Shown: one piece after another, positions 44,421 through 56,247 of the stretch
Position numbering within the stretch: position 1 is the stretch's first letter
How the letters are laid out: the number at the start of each line of letters is the position of its first letter
From: Planktothrix rubescens CCAP 1459/22
GTDB taxonomy: Bacteria; Cyanobacteriota; Cyanobacteriia; Cyanobacteriales; Microcoleaceae
Direction of reading: 5' to 3'
Assembly (NCBI GenBank): GCA_904830895.1
Contig: LR882958.1
Location: 2,908,001-2,972,000 of the forward strand
Length of the DNA: 64,000 nt
Notes under the pieces: model-generated
What the model saw: only the letters and a program-made list of their open reading frames with translations
What the model was told of the DNA's origin: nothing
Databases searched by the model: none
Position numbers and translations under genes: made by a program

Positions 44421-45830
44421 CTATTTACCAATACAAAAACGACTAAAAATTCGATCTAAAACCGATTCTGTGACTTCCTCTCCCGTGACTTCTCCTAACG
44501 CATGAATCGCACCTCGGAGATCAATTGTCCAGAAATCAAAGGGAAGTTGATCATTAATGGTTGTTTCCACTTCTTCTAAACAAACTTTAGCACGGGTTAG
44601 GGCGGCGGCTTGACGTTGATTAATCGCAAATTCTAAATTAGCAGCTTGAATATTTTCGCCGTAAACTGAATTTAATATGGCTATTTCTAAATCTGGAATC
44701 CCTTGATTTAACCCTGCTGACATAGAAACTATCTGAATATTTTCTATCATTAAACTGTCAATTATGGTTTGTTTTAACTCCTCTAATTGCTCTGACTTAA
44801 CCCGATCTATTTTATTAATGATAACAATAAAATGACGATGTTTTACCTGTTGATAAATCTCTAAATCTGCTTCAGTTAAACCCACAACAGCATCTAAGGT
44901 AAATAACACTAAATCGGCAGATTGGGCAGCTTGATGCGATCGCTCAATTCCAATTTTTTCCACCTGATCATCGGAGTTACGAATTCCCGCCGTATCTAAT
45001 ACTTGAATCGGGATTCCACCCACCACTAATTGCGATTCTACCACATCCCGCGTGGTTCCTGGTAAGTCCGTAACAATGGCGCGATCGCTCCGACTCCAAG
45101 CATTTAATAAACTCGATTTTCCCACATTCGGACGACCGACAATCGCTACTTTTAACCCAGTTCTTAATAGTTCTCCGGTGTCAGCAGTTGCTAAAAATTG
45201 AGATAATTGTTCTAAAACTTGATGAATTTGGGCAATAATTTCTGACTCATTTAAGGGTGGTAAATCTTCCTCAAAATCTACCCTGGCTTCAATTTCAGCT
45301 AAAATATCTAAACAGGTTGCCCGTAATTCTCGAATCGGATTAGCTAACTTTCCTTGTAATCCTGCTAAAGCCGTTTGTGCCGCCGCAATTGATTGAGATC
45401 CGACTAATTCCGCTACACTTTCGGCTTGAGTTAAATCTAATCTGCCATTTAAAAAAGCTCGTAGGGTAAATTCTCCCGGTTGTGCTAATCTTGCCCCTAA
45501 TTCTATACACAATTGCAGCACCTGTTGAACCGCAATAATCCCCCCATGACAGTGAAATTCTACCACATCTTCACGGGTATAGGAACGGGGAGATAACATT
45601 AGTAATAACAACGCTTCATCAATGGTTTTTTGGGTTTGGGGATGGCGAATATAGCCATATAAAATTCGGTGACTTTCCCAAGTTTGGCGTCCGGGAGTAT
45701 AAAACAACTGTTGAGCAATCAATTGAGCTTCACCCCCCGACATCCGAACAATTCCCACACTTCCCTGTTGCGGTACAATAGCCGTGGCGATCGCCACAAT
45801 TGTCCCCCCAATTCCCAAAAATTCAGCCAT
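44421..45830 (-). CDS. mnmE: tRNA uridine-5-carboxymethylaminomethyl GTPase MnmE
   Basis: MnmE with MnmG modifies wobble uridine-34 of several tRNAs. The 469 residues have the N-terminal formyl-folate-binding domain ([20 protein letters not shown]), the conserved [11 protein letters not shown] helix and a GTPase domain with G1 [14 protein letters not shown]3 DTAG and G4 NKID. The C-terminus FSRFCIGK carries the essential CxGK-type motif (here CIGK). Complete. The AT-rich repeat element lies just past its 3' end. Confidence 0.97.
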   Translation of the reverse strand: MAEFLGIGGTIVAIATAIVPQQGSVGIVRMSGGEAQLIAQQLFYTPGRQTWESHRILYGYIRHPQTQKTIDEALLLLMLSPRSYTREDVVEFHCHGGIIAVQQVLQLCIELGARLAQPGEFTLRAFLNGRLDLTQAESVAELVGSQSIAAAQTALAGLQGKLANPIRELRATCLDILAEIEARVDFEEDLPPLNESEIIAQIHQVLEQLSQFLATADTGELLRTGLKVAIVGRPNVGKSSLLNAWSRSDRAIVTDLPGTTRDVVESQLVVGGIPIQVLDTAGIRNSDDQVEKIGIERSHQAAQSADLVLFTLDAVVGLTEADLEIYQQVKHRHFIVIINKIDRVKSEQLEELKQTIIDSLMIENIQIVSMSAGLNQGIPDLEIAILNSVYGENIQAANLEFAINQRQAAALTRAKVCLEEVETTINDQLPFDFWTIDLRGAIHALGEVTGEEVTESVLDRIFSRFCIGK

Positions 45831-45865
45831 TTTTTCCTATTATCATAAAAAAGTTCGTCCGTTGT

Positions 45866-45958
45866 TGGGCTTTAGCCCTTACTCTTAGCGCTAAAGCGCA
45901 ACAACTTTTAGCGCTAAAGCGCAACAACGTGCAACAACGCGCAACAACGCGCAACTAC
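45866..45958. repeat. Tandem repeats with TAGCGCTAAAGCGCAACAAC units
   Basis: A GGGCTTTAGCCC palindrome is followed by two copies of TTAGCGCTAAAGCGCAACAA (45885 and 45908), then GCAACAACGC units. They lie between mnmE and the synthase gene. Confidence 0.75.
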
Positions 45959-45967
45959 AAACTCCTA

Positions 45968-46786
45968 TTATTTACCACCACAAACCTGTTCAATCAACTC
46001 CACAACGGCACTGCGAGTTAGTTTGTCCTGACCATCTGCTAATACATTTAAAGTAGCATGGGCCAAAGCTAGAGGAATTCGGCAAAAATCCAAGGCTGGG
46101 CCAGAGGGTAAGGCCCCCGTGTAGGCATCTGCTAAGGCTAAATTCCGTTTTGCATAGCTGTGCATTTGTTCCGATGTCCAACCTTCGGGAAAAAAATCCA
46201 CCCCTCGACTGCCATCATCCCGGTAATTCCGCAGAATATTCACCGCCTGTAACCCTCGACCAAACCCAATGGCGTAAACTCGGTGCGTTTGTGTACCATC
46301 ATACCAAGCCCACAAATCCGATAACAACAGCCCCACAGCCCCAGCCACACCGAAGGTATATTGATCTAACTCAGCCTCCGTTTCAATCCGCCAATTGCGT
46401 TCGGCCCAAAACGCCATCCGGTCAGCCATCGCCGCCGTTGCATCCCAAATCCGAGGGCCAATCCGTTCCGGGGCTAATTTGGCCCATTCTCCCACCCGTA
46501 GGGTGACTTCTTCCAAGGTTTCAATATCGGAAAATTCCGCAAACCAATCATCAGCAATGGTTTCTCGACACACCGCCGCTTGAAAATTTTGGCTCATCCT
46601 ATGCAGCAATCGCGCTTTTGTCGCATTATCCAAACCGGGATGATCTTCAACTTCATCAATCGCCCGCATACACAAATACGCAGATGCCACTGCTTCTTGG
46701 AGTAAAGGAGGTAAACGACTAATGGGTATATAAAACGTTCGACTCGTATCTTGCAGGACGGACAGGGGATCTTTTTGCCAATTCAT
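45968..46786 (-). CDS. Squalene/phytoene synthase family protein
   Basis: This 272-residue prenyl-diphosphate condensing enzyme has the first aspartate-rich site AIDEVEDHP (about residues 41-49), a hallmark FGRGLQAVNILRNYRDDGSRG (here GLQAVNILRNYRDDGSRG) as the second site, and VDFFPEGW. The sequence is closer to the group of shorter cyanobacterial squalene/phytoene synthase-like proteins than to CrtB proper, so the product (squalene, phytoene or other) cannot be fixed. No carotenoid genes are adjacent. Confidence 0.82.
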   Translation of the reverse strand: MNWQKDPLSVLQDTSRTFYIPISRLPPLLQEAVASAYLCMRAIDEVEDHPGLDNATKARLLHRMSQNFQAAVCRETIADDWFAEFSDIETLEEVTLRVGEWAKLAPERIGPRIWDATAAMADRMAFWAERNWRIETEAELDQYTFGVAGAVGLLLSDLWAWYDGTQTHRVYAIGFGRGLQAVNILRNYRDDGSRGVDFFPEGWTSEQMHSYAKRNLALADAYTGALPSGPALDFCRIPLALAHATLNVLADGQDKLTRSAVVELIEQVCGGK

Positions 46787-46965
46787 TCGTTTAACTCCTC
46801 ATACCAAGTTAGCCCTTTAATTGCTGCGCTTTCGCGCTCGATATTTTACACCGGAATCGGTCTCATGCCCCAAAGTGCAATCTGGACTTCCCTAGGCTAT
46901 CATCTTGTCAGTAAGACTGTTGATCGGATAAGCTGTAATCAGGGTAAATCTCCAAACGTAACACT

Positions 46966-48120
46966 ATGCTGCAAGCGGCTACGCAGAATCAAGGTGCTAT
47001 TGGGGCACCAGCGAAGTTTGATGTTGAACTTCGTAAAGTGTTCAAGGTTTTTAATGGGGAAACGGCCGTTCGTGGCGTGGATCTCGATATTCGTCGAGGA
47101 GAATTTTTTAGTATTTTGGGGCCATCAGGTTGCGGTAAAACAACAACACTGCGACTGATAGCTGGGTTTGAAATGCCTTCGGCTGGAGAAGTCTTAATTC
47201 GAGGTCAGTCCGTTACCCAAACTCCCGCCTATCTGCGTCCAGTAAATACGGTATTTCAAAGTTATGCCCTGTTTAACCATTTGACGGTTTGGGAAAATAT
47301 CGCCTTTGGACTCCGGCTAAAACGTCTCATCAAGCCGGAAGTTGAGGAAAAAGTTCGGGAAGCGTTAGCTTTGGTCAAAATGGAATCCTTTGCTAACCGT
47401 TATCCCTCTCAACTGTCCGGGGGTCAACAGCAACGGGTTGCTTTAGCTAGGGCTTTAGTTAATCGTCCAGCCGTATTATTATTGGATGAACCTTTAGGGG
47501 CTTTGGATTTAAAACTGCGGAAACAAATGCAGGTGGAACTTACCAATCTCCATCGCAATTTGGGTTTAACTTTTATTATGGTCACCCACGACCAAGAGGA
47601 AGCCATGAGTCTGTCTGATCGAATTGCAGTTATGCACGATGGCAGAATTGAACAAATTGGCAGTCCTAACGAGATTTATGAATATCCTCAAACTCCTTTT
47701 GTCGCCGATTTTATTGGGGATACAAACCTATTTCGGGGGACGGTGGAAAGTGTCGATGCCAGCCGTTTATTTATTGTTACGGAAACGGGATTGAGTATTG
47801 AAATTCAACAGATTGAAATTCCGGGTATTCAACTCCCCCAACAGGATTTAAGAAATGGTGCATCGGCGGTGGTGAGTGTGCGTCCAGAGAAGGTGATCTT
47901 GAGTTTTTATCCTGTTAGTGGTTCTGTGAACTGTTTTGAAGGCCGTTTATTAAATACAATGTATTTGGGAACCCATATTCAATATGTGGTGAAATTATTA
48001 TCAGGGGAAAATGTGATGGTTCGTCAACCCAAAACTGGGGAAAGTTTACCGGATAGCAATACCCCCGTTTATGTGTGTTGGGGAACAACAGATTGTTTAG
48101 CACTACCCGACCAGAAATAA
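46966..48120 (+). CDS. potA: ABC transporter ATP-binding protein (PotA-like)
   Basis: This 384-residue importer ATPase is of the spermidine/putrescine class. It has Walker A GPSGCGKTT, Q-loop VFQSYALF, signature [15 protein letters not shown], Walker B VLLLDEPLGALD and switch [12 protein letters not shown]-terminal TOBE domain follows (VRPEKVILSFYPV, LGTHIQYVVKLL). It is solitary: no permease or binding-protein gene follows here. The substrate (polyamine or another) is inferred only from family similarity. Confidence 0.85.
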   Translation: MLQAATQNQGAIGAPAKFDVELRKVFKVFNGETAVRGVDLDIRRGEFFSILGPSGCGKTTTLRLIAGFEMPSAGEVLIRGQSVTQTPAYLRPVNTVFQSYALFNHLTVWENIAFGLRLKRLIKPEVEEKVREALALVKMESFANRYPSQLSGGQQQRVALARALVNRPAVLLLDEPLGALDLKLRKQMQVELTNLHRNLGLTFIMVTHDQEEAMSLSDRIAVMHDGRIEQIGSPNEIYEYPQTPFVADFIGDTNLFRGTVESVDASRLFIVTETGLSIEIQQIEIPGIQLPQQDLRNGASAVVSVRPEKVILSFYPVSGSVNCFEGRLLNTMYLGTHIQYVVKLLSGENVMVRQPKTGESLPDSNTPVYVCWGTTDCLALPDQK

Positions 48121-48256
48121 ACCCGTAGTGGGGTGTTCACGCCTCTCTCTTTACCAGTTAAAGCATGAGTTATTATCTGAATACCCGAAAGTGGAAACAA
48201 AGATTAGAACTCTCGATATTATTCATTGAATCACCTCAATTTTTATTATTAACTGC

Positions 48257-48877
48257 TTATGCTTGACCGCCACGCCATTTAAAAATGATCGTCTCATCAG
48301 CCTGCTTAAATTCTATATCAAACAAATCAAACACCACCTCTCTGCCTAACAAAATTTCTTCACAAAAATCGCTTTGTATCCACGCTACAGGAGCCGTAAA
48401 ACGATGACCTTCTATCTCTATTTCCACCTGTCTTAATAGATATTCAATACTACCACCAATTCCCTCACCACTACCCAGGTTTTCTCCCTCTCCTTTGGTA
48501 TAACCTAAATCTTCCCCCATTTTTTTAGTAATTAAGCTAAAATCTGCCCCTGAGTCTACTAGCATTTTTACTTTTTCAGTATGCTCTTGATATTTAAGTA
48601 ATAATTCATATTTGGGTTGCCAATCATGAGCTTTTAGCGATCGCATTCTCACCGGATAAAACTTAACAGGCTCAATAAACTCGCTTTCATATATCCGCTC
48701 AATTGTATAACTCAATTTAGCTGTATCTGGGGGAATTCCATCTTTCATTTTTCGATAATCTCGATCATGACTAATCACGCCTGTATTCGTATAAGCGATC
48801 CATTGGCCCCGATATATTTTTAATTTAGGACGATTGGCTTTATACCAATCATTAGTTGTTGCATATTCCGGTTCCAT
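48257..48877 (-). CDS. Retropepsin-like aspartic protease domain protein
   Basis: In this 206-residue protein the N-terminal part (YRGQWIAYTNTGVISHDRDY) looks like the short DUF5678 domain. The second half is a retropepsin-like fold with MLVDSGADFSLITKKMGEDL (active-site DSGA near residue 106) and the later hydrophobic-glycine ILLGREVVFDLF. Such single-domain proteases act as dimers. No partner is apparent, and the substrate is unknown. Confidence 0.75.
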   Translation of the reverse strand: MEPEYATTNDWYKANRPKLKIYRGQWIAYTNTGVISHDRDYRKMKDGIPPDTAKLSYTIERIYESEFIEPVKFYPVRMRSLKAHDWQPKYELLLKYQEHTEKVKMLVDSGADFSLITKKMGEDLGYTKGEGENLGSGEGIGGSIEYLLRQVEIEIEGHRFTAPVAWIQSDFCEEILLGREVVFDLFDIEFKQADETIIFKWRGGQA

Positions 48878-49067
48878 TATTAATATTCTCCCTTGAATAA
48901 TATCGAGAAAAAGTTGAATACTTGAAGATGATAAACTAAGATTAGCATATGATTAGGATAAACTGGCAGGAATCACTTGGTTTCAGACAACTTTGGACTT
49001 GAGTAGAGGACTTGACAAGAAGACCAATTAATCGTAACCTAGATTTCAGTCACCAGTAACGAATACT

Positions 49068-49997
49068 ATGCAGCCGGACACTTCTACAACCTATCTTAAA
49101 CAAGGTCAGCATTTTCAACGGGAAGGCTTACTGAGTGAAGCGGAAGTCGCCTATCGTCAGGCTATTGAACTAAATCCCATTTTCTATGGCAGTTTTCGAT
49201 ATTTAGGGGAAGTTCTGGCACTTGAGGGAAAGTTGGATCAGGCGGTTGAGGCGTATCAACGGGCTAAGGAACTCAACCCTAAAGCCTTATGGGTGCATCA
49301 AGGTTTAGGTGAGGTATTTCTACAACTGAATAAATTAGAGGATGCGATCGCTTGTTTTCAAACTGTTATTGAGATTAACCCCGATTTTAGTTGGGCTTAC
49401 AATGGTTTAGGGGAATGTTGGAGTTTGAAGGAAAATAGGGAAAATGCGATCGCAGCTTATCAAAAAGCGGTTGAATTGAATCCTGATTCTGAGACATTTT
49501 GTCACAATTTGGAGAAAGTATTAGCTGAACAAAACTTTGCTTCTGAAGAAGAAATAATAGAAACCCTAGAAGATTCTAATCAAGCCAGTGTTTACTTTCA
49601 TCTAGGTCAAAGTCAAGAACAAGAAGGGAATATTGAAGAAGCGATCGCATCTTACCTAGAAGCTGTAAAGTTATATCCAAAAACTTTTGATTATTGTCAT
49701 CGTTTGGGAGAAGTTCTAGCCAGTCTCAATCAACCCCTACTTATAGAAAAAGCGATTAGTATATACGAAGCCATTATTACTGAAACCCCAGATTCCAGTC
49801 AGGCTTATCGTTTTTTAGGAGATTTTTTTAAACATCTACAACAGTGGGAAAAAGCGCAAACATCTTATTCTCGTTCTCTTGAATTATGCCCCGATGCCGA
49901 GGTATATTATAATTTAGGGGAAGTTTTAGAGAAAGTAGACCAGCTAGAAAATGCGCTGTCTTCTTATCGACAAGCTTTTGCTTTCATAGGAAAATAG
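49068..49997 (+). CDS. TPR repeat protein
   Basis: This 309-residue soluble protein consists of about eight 34-residue tetratricopeptide repeats from the N-terminus (YLKQGQHFQREGLLSEAEVA, then GEVLALEGKLDQAVEAYQRA and so on). It immediately precedes the nonulosonate cluster on the same strand. Proteins like this often accompany glycosyltransferases or surface-glycan genes in cyanobacteria, so a role with the cluster is possible. No enzyme domain is visible. Confidence 0.85.
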   Translation: MQPDTSTTYLKQGQHFQREGLLSEAEVAYRQAIELNPIFYGSFRYLGEVLALEGKLDQAVEAYQRAKELNPKALWVHQGLGEVFLQLNKLEDAIACFQTVIEINPDFSWAYNGLGECWSLKENRENAIAAYQKAVELNPDSETFCHNLEKVLAEQNFASEEEIIETLEDSNQASVYFHLGQSQEQEGNIEEAIASYLEAVKLYPKTFDYCHRLGEVLASLNQPLLIEKAISIYEAIITETPDSSQAYRFLGDFFKHLQQWEKAQTSYSRSLELCPDAEVYYNLGEVLEKVDQLENALSSYRQAFAFIGK

Positions 49998-50064
49998 GAG
50001 AGTTAGACTTTAATAACTCATTAAACTGAATTAATTGATTGTATAGATGTTAAAAAGGACTTGA

Positions 50065-52223
<2,159 letters not shown>

Positions 52224-52226
52224 TGA

Positions 52227-52258
52227 GTAAAAAGTAAAAAGTAAAAAGTAAAAAGTAA
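52227..52258. repeat. Heptamer repeat (GTAAAAA)n
   Basis: About four copies of a 7-bp AAAAAGT unit lie between pseC and the toxin-antitoxin pair. They may mark the point where the pair entered. Confidence 0.75.
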
Positions 52259-52272
52259 AGAAGGGGGAAAAT

Positions 52273-52512
52273 ATGACCATAAATCTGCGAACTTTACAAC
52301 TCAATTTTCCTAACACGATTGAACAAAGCGACGATGAATTGCGGTTATTGATAGCAGCTAAATTATATGAAAATGGCACCTTAACATCAGGTCAATCTGC
52401 GGAATTAGCAGGCTTAAGTAAGCGTGAATTTATTCAAGTCATTGGCAATTACAATGTTTCAGTTTTTAGTACGTTGGTTGAAGATTTAGAAGCGGATATT
52501 GCCAATGCCTAA
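52273..52512 (+). CDS. UPF0175 family antitoxin
   Basis: This 79-residue protein of the UPF0175 family has the shape LRLLIAAKLYENGTLTSGQS with AAELAGLSKREFIQVIGNYN-like helices (AELAGLSKREFIQVIG). It is a helix-turn-helix-like DNA-binding antitoxin. It has a GGGGGAAAAT ribosome site and overlaps the toxin gene by 14 bp, the usual antitoxin-first order. Confidence 0.85.
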   Translation: MTINLRTLQLNFPNTIEQSDDELRLLIAAKLYENGTLTSGQSAELAGLSKREFIQVIGNYNVSVFSTLVEDLEADIANA

Positions 52513-52963
52513 AGTAGTCATTTCCGATGCCAGTTGCTTGATTATATTAAGTAAAATTGGAGAGTTAGACCTTTTACATTTACTTTATTCTCAGGTTTAT
52601 ATTACTCCTGAAATAAAAAGCGAATTTGGAGAAAGTTTGCCGAATTGGATTATTGTTGAGACAGTTAGAGATAAGGAATATCAAAAAAGTCTCGAAACAA
52701 AATTAGATATTGGAGAAGCATCGGCAATTGCTTTGGCCATAGAAAAAATTGATTCATTGGTCATTTTAGATGATTTAAAAGCTAGAAAAGTCGCAACGGA
52801 GCTTAATCTGGTTTTTACAGGGACTCTGGGGGTGATTAGTAAGGCCAAAGAGCAGGGGTATTGCGACAAAATTAAGCCAATTATTCAGAAAATTTTGCAA
52901 ACCAATTTCCGAATTTCTCAGCAGGTGCTCAATGCTTTGTTATCAAGATATGGAGAAAATTGA
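52499..52963 (+). CDS. DUF3368 PIN-like toxin
   Basis: This 154-residue PIN-fold protein of the DUF3368 family has the N-terminal acidic site VISDASCLIILSKIGELDLL. Further acidic residues are in LDIGEASAIALAIE and VILDDLKARKVA, and the C-terminal segment is TGTLGVISKAKEQGY. It is presumably an RNase toxin held by the upstream antitoxin. The pair splits the nonulosonate genes pseC and pseF. Confidence 0.85.
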   Translation: MPMPKVVISDASCLIILSKIGELDLLHLLYSQVYITPEIKSEFGESLPNWIIVETVRDKEYQKSLETKLDIGEASAIALAIEKIDSLVILDDLKARKVATELNLVFTGTLGVISKAKEQGYCDKIKPIIQKILQTNFRISQQVLNALLSRYGEN

Positions 52964-52969
52964 CACTCT

Positions 52970-53001
52970 CACCCCTAAGCGCGTAGCATAGGGGTGGGGT
53001 T
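52970..53001 (+). terminator. Candidate terminator after the toxin gene
   Basis: CACCCCTA (52970-52977) pairs with TAGGGGTG (52989-52996), followed by GGGTTTT. It would end the toxin-antitoxin transcript, which implies that pseF has its own promoter. Confidence 0.6.
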
Positions 53002-53063
53002 TTCGTATCTAGTCCAGTCAAACAAAGACAATTGGATGTACTCTTTGTAAGGGATATGCTTAA

Positions 53064-54446
53064 ATGAAAACTGTGATAATTGTTCAAGCAAGAATGACCT
53101 CTACCCGTTTACCAGGAAAGGTGATGAAGCGGGTATTAGGAAAACCCTTGCTCGAGTATCAACTCGAAAGACTGCAACGAGTAAAATTAGCCGATGAAAT
53201 CGTCATTGCAACTACGACTAATCAAACGGATGAACCCATTGTTGAGCTATGTAACTCTCTCTCAGTTGCTTGCTTTCGCGGGTCTGAAGACGATGTTTTA
53301 AGTCGATATTATGGTGCAGCAACAGCACACAAAGCAGATTTAGTGGTTCGGGTGACTTCTGATTGTCCTTTAATTGACCCTCAAGTGATTGATAGTGTGA
53401 TTGATTATTGCCTACAAAATCAGTCACACTATGATTATGTGTCTAACTCCTTAGAACGCACTTATCCCAGAGGAATGGATACTGAAGTTTTTTCGTTCTT
53501 AGTGTTACAAGAGGCTTTCAGAGAGGCTACCGCACAACCAGACCGCGAGCACGTTACTCCTTTTATTTATCGACAACCAACCCGCTATCGTTTGGGTGAT
53601 GTAGTTTACAGAGAAGATTGTGGTCACCATCGATGGACAGTAGATACGTCCGAAGATTTTGAGTTGATTCAGAAAATAATCGAAGAAATTTATCCGAAAA
53701 AACCTAATTTTACGTTAGAAGATTGCTTGAGTTTACTAAAAAAGCATCCAGAGTGGTACATTATTAATAGTCATGTAACTCAAAAAGATATGATAAATAA
53801 ATCAACACAACCCGAAGATGAGAATTTCGTGACGGAACAGGAAAAATTTTGGAGCCAGGGGTTTGGTGATGAATATACTCATCGAAATCAAGGAGATAGC
53901 TTAATTGCTAGGAACTTAGCCCTATTTAGTAAAATTTTTTCTCACACTCAAAAAATAAATTCATTGATTGAATTTGGAGCCAATAGAGGGCTCAATATAG
54001 AAGCCATAAAAAAGCTCTTACCTGAGTTAGAAATATCTGCGGTTGAGATTAACAATTTAGCAGTTGAAGAACTCAGAAAAATCGAAGGGAGGGAGGTTGA
54101 AATCTACCCTCAATCAATTTTGGATTTCAACCCAATACGGGTTTGGGATTTTGTACTAATCAAAGGGGTACTAATTCATATTAACCCTAATTGTTTAGAA
54201 CAAGTTTATAATCGATTGTACGAAAGCAGCGATCGCTATATTTGTCTTGTTGAATACTATAATCCTACTCCCGTTGAGATAACTTACAGGGGTCATCAAG
54301 GCAAGTTATTTAAGCGAGATTTTGCAGGGGAACTGCTGGATAGGTTTAAAAATTTGCAACTTTTGGATTATGGATTCGTCTATCACCGGGATATCCACTT
54401 TCCTCAAGACGATTTAACTTGGTTTTTGCTGGAAAAAACTTCCTAA
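53064..54446 (+). CDS. pseF: PseF-like cytidylyltransferase fused to a pseudaminic-acid-associated methylase
   Basis: This is a 460-residue fusion. Residues 1-240 are an SpsF/PseF-type nucleotidyltransferase (IVQARMTSTRLPGKVMKRVL, then LADEIVIATTTN) that would activate the nonulosonic acid with CMP. Residues 260-460 are a class I methyltransferase-like domain of the type annotated as pseudaminic acid biosynthesis-associated methylase (FWSQGFGDEYTHRNQGDSLI, SLIEFGANRGLN, VEYYNPTPVEITYRGH). The two halves are separate genes in many organisms. The methyl acceptor is unknown. Confidence 0.85.
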   Translation: MKTVIIVQARMTSTRLPGKVMKRVLGKPLLEYQLERLQRVKLADEIVIATTTNQTDEPIVELCNSLSVACFRGSEDDVLSRYYGAATAHKADLVVRVTSDCPLIDPQVIDSVIDYCLQNQSHYDYVSNSLERTYPRGMDTEVFSFLVLQEAFREATAQPDREHVTPFIYRQPTRYRLGDVVYREDCGHHRWTVDTSEDFELIQKIIEEIYPKKPNFTLEDCLSLLKKHPEWYIINSHVTQKDMINKSTQPEDENFVTEQEKFWSQGFGDEYTHRNQGDSLIARNLALFSKIFSHTQKINSLIEFGANRGLNIEAIKKLLPELEISAVEINNLAVEELRKIEGREVEIYPQSILDFNPIRVWDFVLIKGVLIHINPNCLEQVYNRLYESSDRYICLVEYYNPTPVEITYRGHQGKLFKRDFAGELLDRFKNLQLLDYGFVYHRDIHFPQDDLTWFLLEKTS

Positions 54447-54459
54447 AGGAGATACTTCA

Positions 54460-55614
54460 ATGATTCGATATTGTAATTGTTGCGTGATGCCAGAAACTAA
54501 GCCCGATTTGTTCATTGATGAAGAGGGAGTTTGTAGTGCCTGCCGTAATATGGAGAAGCGGCAAGCGGTTGATTGGGAATCTCGAAAACAAGAGTTACTA
54601 AAGGTACTTGATCGCTATCGGTCAAAAGATGGAAGTAACTACGACTGTATTGTTCCAGTTAGTGGTGGCAAGGATAGCCATTTTCAAGTAATCAGGATGC
54701 TGGAACTTGGCATGAATCCTCTATGTGTAACTGCCACAACCGATAAATTGTCGGATATCGGAAGGCGTAATATTGAGAACTTGAAAAACTTGGGAGTTGA
54801 CTACATTGAGGTGACAGTCAACCCATCAGTGCGACGAACCATTAATAAGTTAGCCCTAACTCAGATTGGTGATATTTCTTGGCCTGAACACGTTGTTATC
54901 TTTACTATTCCTGTGCGGATTGCTGTACAATTCAATATTCCTTTAATCATTTGGGGAGAAAATCCTCAGAATGAATATGGGGGGCCTGCTAGTGCCACAG
55001 AAAACAATACGCTGACAAGAAGATGGTTGGAAGAGTTTGGAGGATTGTTAGGACTGCGCGTTTCCGATTTGATTGGCCAGGAAGGAATTGAACGAAAACA
55101 TCTGATTCAATATAGTTATCCTTCAGATGAAGATTTGCAAAGGGTAGGATTAACTGGCTTGTTTTTAGGTTACTACTTGCCTTGGGATGGTTATCAGAAT
55201 GCTCTGTATGCACAAGCTCATGGTTTTGAGACTTATCACAAGCCAGTAGAAGGTTCTTTGGTTAATTACGAAAATCTTGACAATTATCAAACGGGAATTC
55301 ACGATTATTTCAAATTCTTGAAATATGGCTTTGGGCGGGCAACTGATTTAGCTTGTTTGCATATTCGGAGGGGGCGATTGTCGAGACAAGATGCTATTAA
55401 GTTACTAAGAATGCACGATGGTAAGTTTCCTTGGGTATATCTTGGTTGTCCTATTGAGGAAATATTGAAAGATGTTGATATGACTTTAGATGAGTTTATC
55501 CATATTTGCGATCGCTTCACAAATAAAAAGTTGTTTGTTTGTGATTCTCGTGGAAATCTCGTAAAAGATAAGGACGGCAATCTGACCAAGATTAACTACG
55601 ATAATCTGGATTAA
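54460..55614 (+). CDS. N-acetyl sugar amidotransferase (PseA/WbpG-like)
   Basis: This 384-residue ATP-pyrophosphatase-type amidotransferase has an N-terminal zinc-like motif (CNCCVMPETKP, CSACRNMEKR) and the PP-loop VPVSGGKDSHFQVIRML (about residues 65-81). The middle region ENPQNEYGGP is typical. The family adds an acetamidino group to nonulosonic or related sugars, taking ammonia from a HisH/HisF pair. Both are the next two genes, with gaps of 9 and 6 bp, which strengthens the call. Confidence 0.9.
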   Translation: MIRYCNCCVMPETKPDLFIDEEGVCSACRNMEKRQAVDWESRKQELLKVLDRYRSKDGSNYDCIVPVSGGKDSHFQVIRMLELGMNPLCVTATTDKLSDIGRRNIENLKNLGVDYIEVTVNPSVRRTINKLALTQIGDISWPEHVVIFTIPVRIAVQFNIPLIIWGENPQNEYGGPASATENNTLTRRWLEEFGGLLGLRVSDLIGQEGIERKHLIQYSYPSDEDLQRVGLTGLFLGYYLPWDGYQNALYAQAHGFETYHKPVEGSLVNYENLDNYQTGIHDYFKFLKYGFGRATDLACLHIRRGRLSRQDAIKLLRMHDGKFPWVYLGCPIEEILKDVDMTLDEFIHICDRFTNKKLFVCDSRGNLVKDKDGNLTKINYDNLD

Positions 55615-55623
55615 GTAATCTCT

Positions 55624-56241
55624 ATGAAAAAGGTAGTAATTACTGACTACGGAATGGGCAATCTAGATTCTGTGGCACGCGCGGTGCAAGAATGTGGGGG
55701 CGACCCTCTGATTAGCCACAAAGCGGAAGATTTTGAAGAAGCCCACTATATTATTCTTCCTGGTGTTGGAGCTTTTACTACTGGGATGAACCATCTCAGT
55801 GCTTCCGGCTTAAATGAAATCTTACAGGAACAAGTCATCAATCAAGGTATCCCTTTTTTGGGGATTTGCTTAGGGATGCAGATTTTAGCAACAAAGGGTC
55901 TGGAAGGAGGCGAAACTCAAGGGCTAGGCTGGATTGAGGGAGAAGTTAAACGGTTAGAACCTGATACACCGGATATTCGCATTCCCCATGTTGGCTGGAA
56001 TGAAGTGATGTTTAATAAACCTTCAGCCTTGTTTGACGGAATTACTACAGGTAAAGATTTTTATTTTGTCCATAGCTATCACTTTTTATGTAAACATCCC
56101 CAAGAGGCGATCGCCCATACCCCTTACTGTGGTAACTTTGTCTCTGCCGTAAACAAAGACAATATATTTGGTGTTCAGTTTCACCCGGAAAAGAGCCAAC
56201 GTTTAGGATTTCAAGTCCTCAAAAATTTTCTCTCCCTTTAG
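55624..56241 (+). CDS. hisH: HisH-type glutamine amidotransferase subunit of the sugar amidation complex
   Basis: This 205-residue class I glutamine amidotransferase has the nucleophile Cys in GICLGMQIL (near residue 80) and the catalytic His-Glu in QFHPEKS at the C-terminus. It starts VVITDYGMGNLDSVARAV. Its place directly after the sugar amidotransferase suggests it feeds ammonia to that reaction rather than to histidine synthesis. The sequence alone cannot separate the two roles. Confidence 0.9.
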   Translation: MKKVVITDYGMGNLDSVARAVQECGGDPLISHKAEDFEEAHYIILPGVGAFTTGMNHLSASGLNEILQEQVINQGIPFLGICLGMQILATKGLEGGETQGLGWIEGEVKRLEPDTPDIRIPHVGWNEVMFNKPSALFDGITTGKDFYFVHSYHFLCKHPQEAIAHTPYCGNFVSAVNKDNIFGVQFHPEKSQRLGFQVLKNFLSL

Positions 56242-56247
56242 AGTTTT

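Noticed and set aside
46150-46506. Plus-strand frame of 118 codons opposite the squalene/phytoene synthase-family gene
   Set aside because: It lies wholly antisense to a clearly recognised enzyme, and its proline- and threonine-rich residues reflect the other strand's codons.
46787-46965. Possible ncRNA in the gap before the potA-like gene
   Set aside because: No stable stem or terminator could be drawn by eye; expression data would be needed.
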